Shown piece by piece: positions 36,660-45,544 of a stretch of DNA of 64,000 nucleotides (positions are counted from its first letter, which is position 1; every line of letters begins with the position of its first letter). The stretch spans positions 248,001-312,000 of the forward strand of contig NZ_WHOD01000128.1 of NCBI RefSeq assembly GCF_013141765.1. The letters run 5' to 3'. The DNA comes from Paenibacillus foliorum. Its GTDB lineage: Bacteria > Bacillota > Bacilli > Paenibacillales > NBRC-103111. The translations under genes were made by a program, and so were the position numbers. The notes beneath the pieces were generated by a model. It was given only the letters and a program-made list of their open reading frames with translations, searched no databases and was not told where the DNA came from.

Positions 36660-37757
36660 ATGAACATAGTGGATTTACCTAGAGAGGTCTCTACTTATCA
36701 ACTTTTCATAAATAAAAATAATTACAAAACTCTTCGAGATTACATGTGGAGCGAAGACCCTGTCCCTGCAAAATTAAAAGTTAACCAAAAGCAATATGAC
36801 GTTGGAGTTGCCTACCGTGGATACCACATTCGAAAGCTAAAGAAAAAATCATTACGACTCTCTATTCATCCTCCCAAATTATTTATGGGCGCGAGAGAAT
36901 ATCATTTAAATGCCGAATATTTAGATCCATCTATGATACGCAGCAAGCTTTCCTTTGATTTTTTTAAAGATATCGGGAATCTTGCACCTGCCTCGGAATA
37001 CATTCTATTAAAGCTAAACGGCTCTACTTTAGGACTCTACTTACAATTAGAATCAGTTGATGACCTATTCCTGAAAAAAAGAGGCTTACAGGCCGGAAAC
37101 ATTTTTTATGCAAGCAATGATGATGCTAACTTTTCGTTAATTACACCTGAAAATAAGATAAAACATGCCCTCGAAGCAGGCTACAGCCTGAAAATCGGCC
37201 TCAAAGAGGATTATCGATATATACGGGAACTTATTTACAAGATAAACACGGTCCCTCAGTCTGATTTTAGAAACGAAATTTCCAACCTAATAGATGTGAA
37301 TAAATTTTTACTTTGGCTGGTTGGAATTGTATGCATGCAAAATTATGATGGTTTCATCCAAAACTATGCTCTTTATCGGAGCGCAGCATCTGGACTATTT
37401 GAAATTATTCCTTGGGATTACGACGCAACCTGGGGTAGAGATATACATGGTCAAGTCATGGAGTACGATTACGTTCCTATCAAAGGATATAACACCTTAA
37501 TCTCCCGTCTAATAGATGTTCCCGAGTTTCGTCAAATGTACAAATCTCTCCTTGAGACCATATTGGAAACCAAATTTAATGCTAGTTACTTAGAACCACA
37601 CATATTGTCCTTACAGAGCATGATTCGTCCCTATATCCTGCAGGAACCTTATAAAAGTAAGGATATTTCTAGCTTTGATATGGAAACCGAATATATGATT
37701 CAGTTCATAAATAACCGTCGAGCTTATCTGAAGAATCATTTGGTTGATCTGAATTGA
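36660..37757 (+). CDS. cotH: CotH-family spore coat protein kinase
   Basis: A CotH-type atypical kinase of 365 residues that in B. subtilis phosphorylates serines of CotB and CotG during coat assembly. The family motifs are present: VAYRGYHIRKLKKKSLRL near residue 57, LGLYLQLESVDD, and the metal-binding core IIPWDYDATWGRDIHG near residue 255. A good AAAGGT site is too close to the ATG at 36660 but fits a GTG three codons later, so the true start may be 36669. It is divergent from the GSK-repeat gene with sigma-K-like signals between them. Its 3' end overlaps the converging gtrA-like gene by 53 bases. Confidence 0.93.
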   Translation: MNIVDLPREVSTYQLFINKNNYKTLRDYMWSEDPVPAKLKVNQKQYDVGVAYRGYHIRKLKKKSLRLSIHPPKLFMGAREYHLNAEYLDPSMIRSKLSFDFFKDIGNLAPASEYILLKLNGSTLGLYLQLESVDDLFLKKRGLQAGNIFYASNDDANFSLITPENKIKHALEAGYSLKIGLKEDYRYIRELIYKINTVPQSDFRNEISNLIDVNKFLLWLVGIVCMQNYDGFIQNYALYRSAASGLFEIIPWDYDATWGRDIHGQVMEYDYVPIKGYNTLISRLIDVPEFRQMYKSLLETILETKFNASYLEPHILSLQSMIRPYILQEPYKSKDISSFDMETEYMIQFINNRRAYLKNHLVDLN

Positions 37758-38169
37758 ACAGACACCCGGCATACGCCTGATGAGATTGTTCAAATACCCA
37801 TAAACGATTGCCACAGAAATTCAATATCCATCCGATTCCCATAGAAAAACATTTACTGATAGTAACAGGCCACCCCATATATTGGTGAAAAATAACCAGC
37901 AGCCCTGAAGTGAGCAGTAAGCTCAATAGATTAATTACTAGAAATTTTAAAATTTCCCCTCTATTTGTATGACCAGTGCTTTGAAAAGTCCATCTTCGAT
38001 TAAGATGAAAGCTGTTGATTCCACTGCAGATCGAGGACATGTATTGTGAGGCCAAATAGGGAATTCCCGCATAAGTAAGGAGAGTAAACAGAGCAAAATC
38101 AATACTCGCATTTACTCCCCCTACCAAACCGGATTTCAACAATAATATCTTAGTTTGAGATTTCCGCAT
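37705..38169 (-). CDS. GtrA-family membrane protein
   Basis: A four-segment membrane protein of 154 residues (core about residues 10-130, ending NFCGNRLWVF). GtrA proteins are thought to help move lipid-linked sugars across the membrane for cell-surface glycosylation. It follows the GT2 gene with overlapping codons. The last 22 residues extend beyond the usual family end and are encoded in the overlap with cotH. Confidence 0.9.
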   Translation of the reverse strand: MRKSQTKILLLKSGLVGGVNASIDFALFTLLTYAGIPYLASQYMSSICSGINSFHLNRRWTFQSTGHTNRGEILKFLVINLLSLLLTSGLLVIFHQYMGWPVTISKCFSMGIGWILNFCGNRLWVFEQSHQAYAGCLFNSDQPNDSSDKLDGYL

Positions 38170-39131
38170 CAGCTTGCACCCTTTATTCGGCTTTCCCTTT
38201 TGGTAATACCGTTACAATCTCGCACGATGTATAAGTGACGTCTTCTTGCCACATCATAGATACGACCGATATACACCCCAAGGATACCAATCATCATCAT
38301 AGTAAGACCGCCTGTAAACAATTGAAACACAGCAAGCGAGTGCCAAACTGAAATGATCGTATCTGTAAATAACTTGACGTATATTAGCGCCATTAGGGAA
38401 AAAATACCCATGATCGAGAGAACCACTCCTAGATAGCCTGCAAGCTTCAACGGCTTGAATGAGAAGGAAATAATAACATCCAAACAAAGCTTCAGCAGCT
38501 TTTTAAAAGCTAATTTGGGCTTTCGCGACACTTGCTCCCCTTGATCATATAAAACTGAGGCTTGACGGAATCCGACCCAATTGACCATGCCGTCGAGCAA
38601 GTGGTTTTTACCCGAAAACTGCCTTAATTCTTCATAAACCTTGCGGTCTAATAAACGAAATTCGCTTGAATCCAATGAAATAATAATATCCGCTGACGTC
38701 CGCAGAATGCGGGAGAATAAACTACCTATCAGCTTCTTAAACCATGTATTTTCTTTATGCGCAGCTCGTTTCATATATACAACGTCAAAGCCTTCCTTCC
38801 ACTTTGCGATCATTTCTGGAATCTGCTCCAACGGGTTCTGCCTATTGGCGTCCATAATCACCACTGCTTCTCCAACCGCATAATCCATACCGGCTGTAAT
38901 CGCAATCTGATGACCATAATGACGAGAGAAATTGATAAGCTTGACGGTTTCATCCCGTTCACTGTAACTGCTGAGGAGTGAAGCCGTGTTGTCGCGACTT
39001 CCATCATTCACAAACAGCAATTCATAGGCCTCGCCAATCGGCTCCATTACTTGCTTCAGGCGTCGATACGTTTTGTAAATGACCGACTCTTCATTAAAAA
39101 CAGGAACGATGATTGAATATTGAATACTCAT
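38169..39131 (-). CDS. Family 2 glycosyltransferase (DPM1/GtrB-like)
   Basis: A membrane glycosyltransferase of about 320 residues that would load a sugar on polyprenyl phosphate. The N-terminal GT-A fold shows IIVPVFNEE, FVNDGSRDNT and FSRHYGHQIA; two membrane segments lie near residues 230-255 and 265-290. The metal-binding DXD motif, usually DADLQ, reads DANRQ (residues 94-98), so the second Asp is Asn. AGGAGGAG fits the ATG at 39131; a TTG eight codons earlier is not preferred. It is paired with GtrA downstream. The sugar and acceptor are unknown. Confidence 0.9.
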   Translation of the reverse strand: MSIQYSIIVPVFNEESVIYKTYRRLKQVMEPIGEAYELLFVNDGSRDNTASLLSSYSERDETVKLINFSRHYGHQIAITAGMDYAVGEAVVIMDANRQNPLEQIPEMIAKWKEGFDVVYMKRAAHKENTWFKKLIGSLFSRILRTSADIIISLDSSEFRLLDRKVYEELRQFSGKNHLLDGMVNWVGFRQASVLYDQGEQVSRKPKLAFKKLLKLCLDVIISFSFKPLKLAGYLGVVLSIMGIFSLMALIYVKLFTDTIISVWHSLAVFQLFTGGLTMMMIGILGVYIGRIYDVARRRHLYIVRDCNGITKRESRIKGAS

Positions 39132-39253
39132 ACGGCCTCTCCTCCTGTATATCAATCATAGTCCTTAAATCTGAATCGTCCCTTAACGCTAACTGAGCAT
39201 TAATTGAATCCCGGCTGAATGTATGCTGAAAAAGGACTTTTCACATTAATGGC

Positions 39254-39278
39254 CTTAGAGGAAGTACTAGTTCCTCTA
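39254..39278. repeat. GGAA-N7-TTCC palindrome, copy 1
   Basis: TTAGAGGAA and TTCCTCTAA form a perfect 9-bp stem around a 7-base centre. Confidence 0.65.
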
Positions 39279-39292
39279 ATCGACTGAATGCA

Positions 39293-39347
39293 CAAAAAAA
39301 CAGAGGGATAACGGAACTGCTAGTTCCGTTATCTCTCTGTTTTGTGT
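39293..39347. terminator. GGAA-N7-TTCC palindrome, copy 2, doubling as terminator
   Basis: A 19-bp stem (one G-T pair) centred on GGAACTGCTAGTTCC is flanked by seven A on the left and TTTTG on the right. It can therefore terminate transcripts in both directions, including the two-component operon ending at 39507. Confidence 0.72.
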
Positions 39348-39368
39348 ACATTGCTCATATTCTGCCAT

Positions 39369-39395
39369 GATAGCGGAACTCCGACTTCCGCTATC
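39369..39395. repeat. GGAA-N7-TTCC palindrome, copy 3
   Basis: GATAGCGGAA and TTCCGCTATC form a perfect 10-bp stem around a 7-base centre. Confidence 0.68.
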
Positions 39396-39417
39396 GTCTT
39401 AAATTGGATCTGGTATT

Positions 39418-39450
39418 TTGAATAACGGAACTCTCAGTTCCGTTGTTCAA
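39418..39450. repeat. GGAA-N7-TTCC palindrome, copy 4
   Basis: TTGAATAACGGAACT pairs with AGTTCCGTTGTTCAA over 15 positions with one G-T pair. A decayed copy of it occurs at 50583. Confidence 0.68.
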
Positions 39451-39506
39451 ATCTTAATCCATTATGTTCTTTCCAGCTTGGCTGCTTCGCATTATAAGCT
39501 CCTTGA

Positions 39507-41078
39507 TTATTCCGGGATCCACACAAAGAATGTGCAGCCTTCGCCCTCGCGGCTCTCAACGCGAATGGTACCTCCATGAATGTCTACAATGGATTGGGTT
39601 ATGGCTAAGCCTAAGCCGGCGCCGCCATATTTGCGCGTTCTGGAAGAATCGCTCCGATAGAACCTGTCAAATACATGGGGCAGATGGTCTTCAGGAATCC
39701 CTGGTCCATTATCTCGAACCGATAGCAGAATGCCTTGGTCCTGCCATGTTAATGAAAGCTCAATGTGACCCTTTTCGGGGTCCGTATGCTGTACTGCATT
39801 TTGAAATAAATTCAATATCACTTGCTTCATTTTATCGGAATCATACTTACACTTCATGTTAGGTGAAATCTTGAGGCTAAGCTGTCGGTTGCCGGCCAAT
39901 ATACGAAGCTGTGCTTCCATCTCACGGACAACAGAATCCAACATGCCATCGGATAGCTGGATATGTGGAGATTTGTCGAGCTTAGCCAACACCAGCAAAT
40001 CATGGACTAACTTATTGAGCCGCTCCGATTCACTGTGCATGCTTGTTAACGCTTTGTGCAATTGATCAGGCTGATTAGCCGCGCCGCGGAGCAATACTTC
40101 CAGAAATCCGTTGATGGAGGTTAATGGAGTGCGAAGCTCATGAGAAGCATCCGCTATAAAGCGACGCATCTGCTCCTTCGTCTCTTTTTCCGCTTCAAAG
40201 GACGCTTCCAGACGCATTAACATTCCGTTAAACGATTCAGATAAACGGTCGATCTCCATCTGCCCCTGCCGAGTTGGAAAGCGTGTCTCCAAGTTCCCTG
40301 CATTAATTTTCTCAACGGTTTTGACCATATTGAATAAGGGGATCAATGTTTTTCGCAGCACCGGTAGAAAGGCTAACAATCCAAACAGCATAGCAACTAC
40401 GGCAAGAAATAGAAAAGTAAGCAATTGCCGGATGAGCAGCTCTCTGAGGGGCAAGGTCATCGTGGTGACTTGAACGAGGCCAAGCGTTTGTCTCGTGCCG
40501 ACCGTCTGCAGCACCATCAATTGCTCTTCTCCTCCGGAAGTAATAACTCTATAATTTAATTTCGGTTTACCTTGCTGCTGAAGTACATCCAAATACTCCT
40601 GTGTTTCAAGCTTAGGTGGAACCGTTTCATCGGGTCCGTTCTTCAATATTGTATGATTACCGCTCGAATCGATATAAGCTAAATTAGCCTCGGGGATGAA
40701 AAAGAACGGGGACCTATTGCCAGGCCGGTTATCCGAACGATTGTTGTCATTTTTGCTGTCATTTTTGTTGTCATTGCGGCTATCTGGACGATTGTCAGTA
40801 CGAGTTTCGCCCCCATTATTATTATTTCCGCCACTACTACCATTATTGGTATTGCCTAAGTTTGCGCTAAACTGCTGCCAAGCATTCGGTGGGATGGACA
40901 AGACTTGACTTTGAATACTGGCAGCTTTGTTTCTATAAATGTTCTCCCGCATAAAAACATATTGAACAAGACCGATCAGAACAAGCAAGCAGGCAAGAAT
41001 CAATAAGGAACGAGATAATAATTGAACCCGAAGTGAATTGGGAGAGAAAATGGTTTTATACCAAGGTGTGTCCTTCAT
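39507..41078 (-). CDS. Sensor histidine kinase (PhoR/BaeS type) of system 1
   Basis: A 523-residue membrane kinase. Membrane segments lie at about residues 23-45 and 218-242, and the extracytoplasmic part has a 45-residue Asn/Asp/Arg low-complexity stretch (NNGSSGGNNNNGG and RNDNKNDSKND). HAMP, HisKA (SHELRTPLTS) and HATPase (NLFQNAVQHT, DNGPGIP, GGAGLGLA) follow. It overlaps its response regulator by four bases. The stimulus is unknown. The genes just upstream encode an exporter and a secreted protein, which suggests an envelope signal. Confidence 0.94.
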   Translation of the reverse strand: MKDTPWYKTIFSPNSLRVQLLSRSLLILACLLVLIGLVQYVFMRENIYRNKAASIQSQVLSIPPNAWQQFSANLGNTNNGSSGGNNNNGGETRTDNRPDSRNDNKNDSKNDNNRSDNRPGNRSPFFFIPEANLAYIDSSGNHTILKNGPDETVPPKLETQEYLDVLQQQGKPKLNYRVITSGGEEQLMVLQTVGTRQTLGLVQVTTMTLPLRELLIRQLLTFLFLAVVAMLFGLLAFLPVLRKTLIPLFNMVKTVEKINAGNLETRFPTRQGQMEIDRLSESFNGMLMRLEASFEAEKETKEQMRRFIADASHELRTPLTSINGFLEVLLRGAANQPDQLHKALTSMHSESERLNKLVHDLLVLAKLDKSPHIQLSDGMLDSVVREMEAQLRILAGNRQLSLKISPNMKCKYDSDKMKQVILNLFQNAVQHTDPEKGHIELSLTWQDQGILLSVRDNGPGIPEDHLPHVFDRFYRSDSSRTRKYGGAGLGLAITQSIVDIHGGTIRVESREGEGCTFFVWIPE

Positions 41079-41758
41079 ACCAAATCAACTCGGTATCCTA
41101 ACCCTCTCAGGGTTCGTATAATTTGATGATTCTTATCATTTAGTTTGTCCCTGAGCGCACGGATGTACACTTCAACAATATTTTCTTCCCCTCCAAAATC
41201 ATAGCCCCACACTTTATCCAAAATTACCGTTTTACTAAGTACCAACCCATGGTTAACCACCAAAAATTTAAGCAGCTCATATTCAGTTGGAGACAGCTCC
41301 AGCACTCGATTTTCCATCTTGATCTCTTTGCGTCGGTCATCAATATTAAACTTTCCGATAATAACTTCTCCGAACAGATTCGGAAACTGATTACGAACTC
41401 TGGCATAAATTCGGGCAAGCAGCTCCTCAAAGCTGAACGGCTTTATCATATAATCATCCGCACCTAACGTTAACCCCTTAACCCGGTCGTCTACCTCATC
41501 CTTGGCGGTCAACATGATCACGGCTACATTCTCTGTTTTTTTGATCATTCGGCATACCTCGAAACCATCCATTCCGGGCATCATCACATCAAGTATGGCG
41601 ACATGAGGCTGAAATTGCTTCATCATGCTGATTGCTGTCATACCGTCGTTAGCCGATTGCACTTCGAAGCCTTCATTTTGCAGACCAAGCTCTAGAAATT
41701 GCACGATATTGGGCTCATCATCAACCAGTAATATTTTTATTCCCTTTAGTTGTTGCAT
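41075..41758 (-). CDS. OmpR-family response regulator of system 1
   Basis: A DNA-binding response regulator of 227 residues: receiver with DDE and phosphoacceptor Asp57 (ILDVMMPGMDG), Lys in MIKPF, then a winged-helix OmpR domain (SPTEYELLKFLV, DNIVEVYIRALRDK-type recognition helix, GLGYRVD). The upstream region carries six phased TTCAG-type boxes, so this operon is probably autoregulated or controlled by the second system. It is cotranscribed with the kinase. Confidence 0.95.
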   Translation of the reverse strand: MQQLKGIKILLVDDEPNIVQFLELGLQNEGFEVQSANDGMTAISMMKQFQPHVAILDVMMPGMDGFEVCRMIKKTENVAVIMLTAKDEVDDRVKGLTLGADDYMIKPFSFEELLARIYARVRNQFPNLFGEVIIGKFNIDDRRKEIKMENRVLELSPTEYELLKFLVVNHGLVLSKTVILDKVWGYDFGGEENIVEVYIRALRDKLNDKNHQIIRTLRGLGYRVDLV

Positions 41759-41864
41759 ATTGATCTACCGCCTTATAGTAGTCTTTGTGTTCTATATTAT
41801 ACTGATTTTTATCAATTAACACACTAAACCTAACAATTATGATTATAGAATGTATAACATCCCT

Positions 41865-41941
41865 ATCATAAGCCCAATGCCTGAATTCATGCTGAGAGAA
41901 AACTGAACGTTTCTTTAGAGGAAGCTGAAGATTTGCTGAAA
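41865..41941 (-). promoter_or_regulatory. 11-bp phased TTCAG array and -10 element upstream of response regulator 1
   Basis: CTGA(A/G) on the plus strand (TTCAG on the transcribed strand) occurs at 41881, 41892, 41903, 41925 and 41936; the slot at 41914 holds a degenerate copy. The steps are 11 bases, the spacing used by PhoP/OmpR-type dimers. TATGAT at 41865-41870 lies 10 bases from the first box. Confidence 0.7.
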
Positions 41942-41959
41942 ATTTCCAGTAGTTACGGC

Positions 41960-41997
41960 CAAAAGGCTCTATTGCAAAATGATGCAATAGAGCTCTT
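41960..41997 (-). terminator. Terminator of the exporter/secreted protein operon
   Basis: The 11-bp arms GCTCTATTGCA and TGCAATAGAGC are followed on the minus strand by CTTTTGG, and on the plus strand by TCTTTTA. Confidence 0.8.
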
Positions 41998-42048
41998 TTA
42001 TGCTGAAACATTGACTTCTTAAACTTACACTTATCAACATCAAACAAT

Positions 42049-44274
42049 TTATTGGGTTAAAGTTGCGAGCAGTCGTTTGGCTGTCCCTGTAGAAGTAGTA
42101 ATAACCTCGTAAACTCGGATCGAAACCGGATATTCAAGCTGCTCTGATTTTACATCGGTAAATGTAATGGTTTGTAACCCGCTGATCAGCTTACCCGTTC
42201 CCTGCAGCTTGTGAGTTGTGCTGCCTAGAATACGATTAGTCGCATCAACCACTTCAAATTCCAATGTAGAGAAGGTGTCGTCTACGATGACTTGCTCAGA
42301 CTTCTTAATGTCAAAGTTTCCTTTAAGACTATAAGTGTAGCTGCCGCTGCTGTATTGTGCATTAATAGTCCAGTAGTCCATCGTTACATTGAATGGATAC
42401 AGCGATAGCTTCTTCGTCACTGCCTGCGGGTCTTCTTCTCCCGTATTAGCTACACTCACTTTATAGTCAGCAATCGGCACTTTAATGTTCGAAGCATTAG
42501 ATGCATCTGTTAAGCTAAGCTTAAATTGCCCTTTAGCAGAAGGAGGAAGCATGAACGAATAGCTGTATACATAAGCGGCATTCGGAATAAGCTCCTGCAA
42601 AGCAGTCGTTTGGCGCGCTCCCGGATAAGTAGTACCGGTGATATCAGTCAAGGACGTACCGAAACTCGGAATTTGCAAGGTTTCATTGCTATTATTCAAC
42701 AGCTTGAATTTAGCAATTACCGTCTGATATCCGCTCTCGGAATCGGAATGACCATTGAGCTCTACCAAAGAAACCTGCAGATTAGAATCAATCAGCTCGC
42801 TGCTGGAATCAAACACAATGGGTTGTCCCAGTTCATATTGTGGAATATTGTTCATATTCGAGCCTGCAGTCAGCCCTTCTTGTAGGGTAGCTGCCAAAAT
42901 CGGAATCGAACCTATAGAAGAAGCTCCTTCTGTACTATTTGATGATCCGTTGGATGTTGTGTTCGAGGCTGATGTATTTGAATTGGAACCAGCTGTAGAT
43001 GTGCTGCCAGTTGAAGCCGATGAATTCGTCTTAGCTGTAGCCGATGAAGTATCGGAAGCCGCTTCAGATATAAGGAATTGAAGCTTCTCAGCAGCTGTGC
43101 CATCAGGCAGCTGTGCCACGAACCGGTATGCTCCTGACTCGCCGGGAGCCAAATAGGTTTCAGGTACAACCACAGCGGCTGCATTAACAGACAGCGTAGC
43201 TTCTTTGGAAATCAAAACACCCTGAAGCGAAGGGGCTTTGATGGTGCTCTTACCGTCATTATGCAGCACCGCAGTAAAAATCGCTCCATTCTTATTGGAA
43301 ATTTGCTGCTGCTCAGCCTTTTGCAGCTCCAACGTAATGCCTTCACGTCCATTTAGTACATAGGGAACACGCTCGCCCATTTTTGCTAATTGGAATAGAG
43401 GTGCCAAGGATAGCTTTCCTAAGGATGATATACCAGCGCTGTCAAGCGACAGATCGAGTGTCATAGCATCCGTTGAAGGCAGTGTATCCATAGTTGTAGA
43501 CAAAAGAATGTGCTTCGATTGTCCTGCATTAATGGAAGTGCCTTGAACCGCATTAGACGACAAGGATAAGGTTCTGCCCTGTCCATCATGAAGTAAATAT
43601 TTGATACCGGAAGGTAAAGTTATCGTTTCTGTTCCCATAGGAGTTACCATTGCATCCACAAGAATAGTCCATTTGCCATCTTGAGGCAGAGTAACTGCTT
43701 TTACAGCTTGGTAAGATACAAAGGAATTCGTTGCAACAGCCGTATCCACATCGGCTAAATTCACGAGAAGCTGATGATTGGTTTGACCAATGGATTGCGC
43801 ATTAGCAACCGAAAGTGAGCCTACATCCCTCACACTGGAGCCATTTCCATTTCGTTCAAATACCGTTACCTGAAGCTGCGAGGCATCTAGTCCTCCAGGA
43901 ATAGTTGATACATAGTAGTAGCTTATTGCAGAATGACCAGGCACTTGAGCATCGGCCTGCTTGCTCAGCTGCGCATAATAGCTGCCACCGGAAGTAGAGG
44001 TTACCTTCACTCCGTAATAGTTGTAATCGATGATCGAATCTCCATCATTATTCAATTGGAGCTGAAATTGCATCGTTTGATTGCTGGAGCCTGTGGAAAG
44101 AGCAACATTCTCCAAGGTAAAGTATACAGAGCTATTAATAAACACTCCTTCTTTGCCTGCAAACGATATTCCTGATGTCCAAGTAGTGAAAGCGATACAA
44201 AGTGCAGTAAAAAGGATGGCGGTTATACGGACGATTCGTGAAGATACCGCCTCGCGTAGTCGGTTAATAATCAT
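42049..44274 (-). CDS. Secreted or cell-surface beta-rich protein of unknown function
   Basis: A 741-residue exported protein I do not recognise. A signal peptide spans about residues 14-36 (cleavage likely near SFA-GKEG). Three or more regions look like immunoglobulin-type beta-sandwich domains of the sort that follow conserved ENVALSTGSSNQTMQFQLQL and FKLLNNSNETLQIP patterns. A Ser/Thr/Asn/Ala-rich linker lies near residues 405-455. There is no sortase motif and no lipobox. It follows the exporter permease gene by 94 bases with TAGGAGG upstream of its ATG. It may be exported, displayed or sensed by this exporter system. Confidence 0.72.
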   Translation of the reverse strand: MIINRLREAVSSRIVRITAILFTALCIAFTTWTSGISFAGKEGVFINSSVYFTLENVALSTGSSNQTMQFQLQLNNDGDSIIDYNYYGVKVTSTSGGSYYAQLSKQADAQVPGHSAISYYYVSTIPGGLDASQLQVTVFERNGNGSSVRDVGSLSVANAQSIGQTNHQLLVNLADVDTAVATNSFVSYQAVKAVTLPQDGKWTILVDAMVTPMGTETITLPSGIKYLLHDGQGRTLSLSSNAVQGTSINAGQSKHILLSTTMDTLPSTDAMTLDLSLDSAGISSLGKLSLAPLFQLAKMGERVPYVLNGREGITLELQKAEQQQISNKNGAIFTAVLHNDGKSTIKAPSLQGVLISKEATLSVNAAAVVVPETYLAPGESGAYRFVAQLPDGTAAEKLQFLISEAASDTSSATAKTNSSASTGSTSTAGSNSNTSASNTTSNGSSNSTEGASSIGSIPILAATLQEGLTAGSNMNNIPQYELGQPIVFDSSSELIDSNLQVSLVELNGHSDSESGYQTVIAKFKLLNNSNETLQIPSFGTSLTDITGTTYPGARQTTALQELIPNAAYVYSYSFMLPPSAKGQFKLSLTDASNASNIKVPIADYKVSVANTGEEDPQAVTKKLSLYPFNVTMDYWTINAQYSSGSYTYSLKGNFDIKKSEQVIVDDTFSTLEFEVVDATNRILGSTTHKLQGTGKLISGLQTITFTDVKSEQLEYPVSIRVYEVITTSTGTAKRLLATLTQ

Positions 44275-44291
44275 ATGATGTGCCTCCTAAG

Positions 44292-44311
44292 GGTTTCGCT
44301 TGAGCGAAACC
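44292..44311 (-). other. Perfect hairpin next to a ribosome site
   Basis: GGTTTCGCT and AGCGAAACC form a 9-bp stem with a 2-base centre. It ends a few bases before TAGGAGG of the secreted-protein gene and has no T-tail, so it may mark mRNA processing or control of translation. Confidence 0.5.
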
Positions 44312-44368
44312 AGCATCGTAAGTATAAACTTGAGTTTTTTGAAGAAATATTAGGGCTATGCGACTCAA

Positions 44369-45544
44369 TTAATCGGTGCGCAGAGCATCAATCGGCCGCA
44401 GCTTGGATGCTTTGTTAGCCGGATAGAGTCCAAAAATAACACCAACAAGAACAGAAAACAGGAATGCGTACATACTGATATCAAAAGAAACAACCGTCAT
44501 TTGCTTAGGATTGAAATACGGCCATGCCTTGGCAAGCCCTACGCCAATCAGCAGCCCGATCAATCCGCCTAATCCGCTTATAACAATAGCCTCGAACAGA
44601 AATTGCAAGAGTATATTTTTCCGCTTAGCTCCTATCGATTTGCGAATACCAATCTCTCGGGTTCGTTCACTTACCGTAACCAGCATGATGTTCATAATCC
44701 CTATTCCCCCAACCAGCAAGGAGATACAAGCAACACTTACCAGCTGACTGGTTAATGAATTCGAAGCTTCCGTACTCGCCGAAAGTAATTGATCCTGATT
44801 CGTAAAACGAAATCCGGAAGAGCTTTTAAACTTATAAGTCAAAAAAGCGGTTAAAGTGCTCTGAGCCTTGGTGATGTCTTCCTTCGATGTAGCTTCAATA
44901 TAGGTCGTTCTAATGCTCCCCATAGTTAGCTGACGTTGGGCTGTAGTCAGAGGAATGATGACCGAGTCATCTGCGGATGTCCCGCCAATACTGGAACCCT
45001 TCGCATTTAACAAACCGACAACCGTAAACTGGAAACCATTAATATTAATAATTTTATCCAGAGGATCCGTCGTGCCGAATAGCTCCTTGGCAACAGTAGC
45101 GCCCATCACGGCCACATTTGTTCGTAAATCCAGATCAGCTTCCGTGATAAATCGGCCTTTGTTAAGGGATGCCTTCAAGATGCTCATATAACGTTCATTA
45201 GAGCCCAGCACCGAATAGGATTCTTGTGTGGTATCGTATTTGATGTTCAGACTGGATGAAACCGTTGGAGCAATTGCGGCAATTTCTGGAAACTGTTCAA
45301 ATTCCATTATATCCGTATAATTAAGCTGCGTGGCACGTCCTTGATTCAGCAAATTCACCACCAGCAAGTTAGTACCCATATTTTCATACTGCTTAGCGAT
45401 TTGAGCTGAAGTCCCTTTACCAATTGCAACCAAGGTCACTACTGAGCTGACGCCTATGATAACGCCCAGCATCGTCAGCAAGGTTCGCATCCAATTGGCG
45501 CTTACCGTTTTCAAAGCCATCTGCAACAGTTCGGTGATTCTCAT
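44369..45544 (-). CDS. MacB-like ABC exporter permease
   Basis: A 391-residue membrane protein with a MacB architecture: one N-terminal membrane segment (near 20-40), a large extracytoplasmic domain (about 45-265), and three C-terminal segments of the FtsX type (LLVGGIGIMNIMLVTVSERTREIGIRKSIGA). The ATPase is separate and overlaps by four bases. Together with the adaptor it should form a mechanotransmission-type exporter of peptides, lipids or surface molecules. Confidence 0.93.
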   Translation of the reverse strand: MRITELLQMALKTVSANWMRTLLTMLGVIIGVSSVVTLVAIGKGTSAQIAKQYENMGTNLLVVNLLNQGRATQLNYTDIMEFEQFPEIAAIAPTVSSSLNIKYDTTQESYSVLGSNERYMSILKASLNKGRFITEADLDLRTNVAVMGATVAKELFGTTDPLDKIININGFQFTVVGLLNAKGSSIGGTSADDSVIIPLTTAQRQLTMGSIRTTYIEATSKEDITKAQSTLTAFLTYKFKSSSGFRFTNQDQLLSASTEASNSLTSQLVSVACISLLVGGIGIMNIMLVTVSERTREIGIRKSIGAKRKNILLQFLFEAIVISGLGGLIGLLIGVGLAKAWPYFNPKQMTVVSFDISMYAFLFSVLVGVIFGLYPANKASKLRPIDALRTD

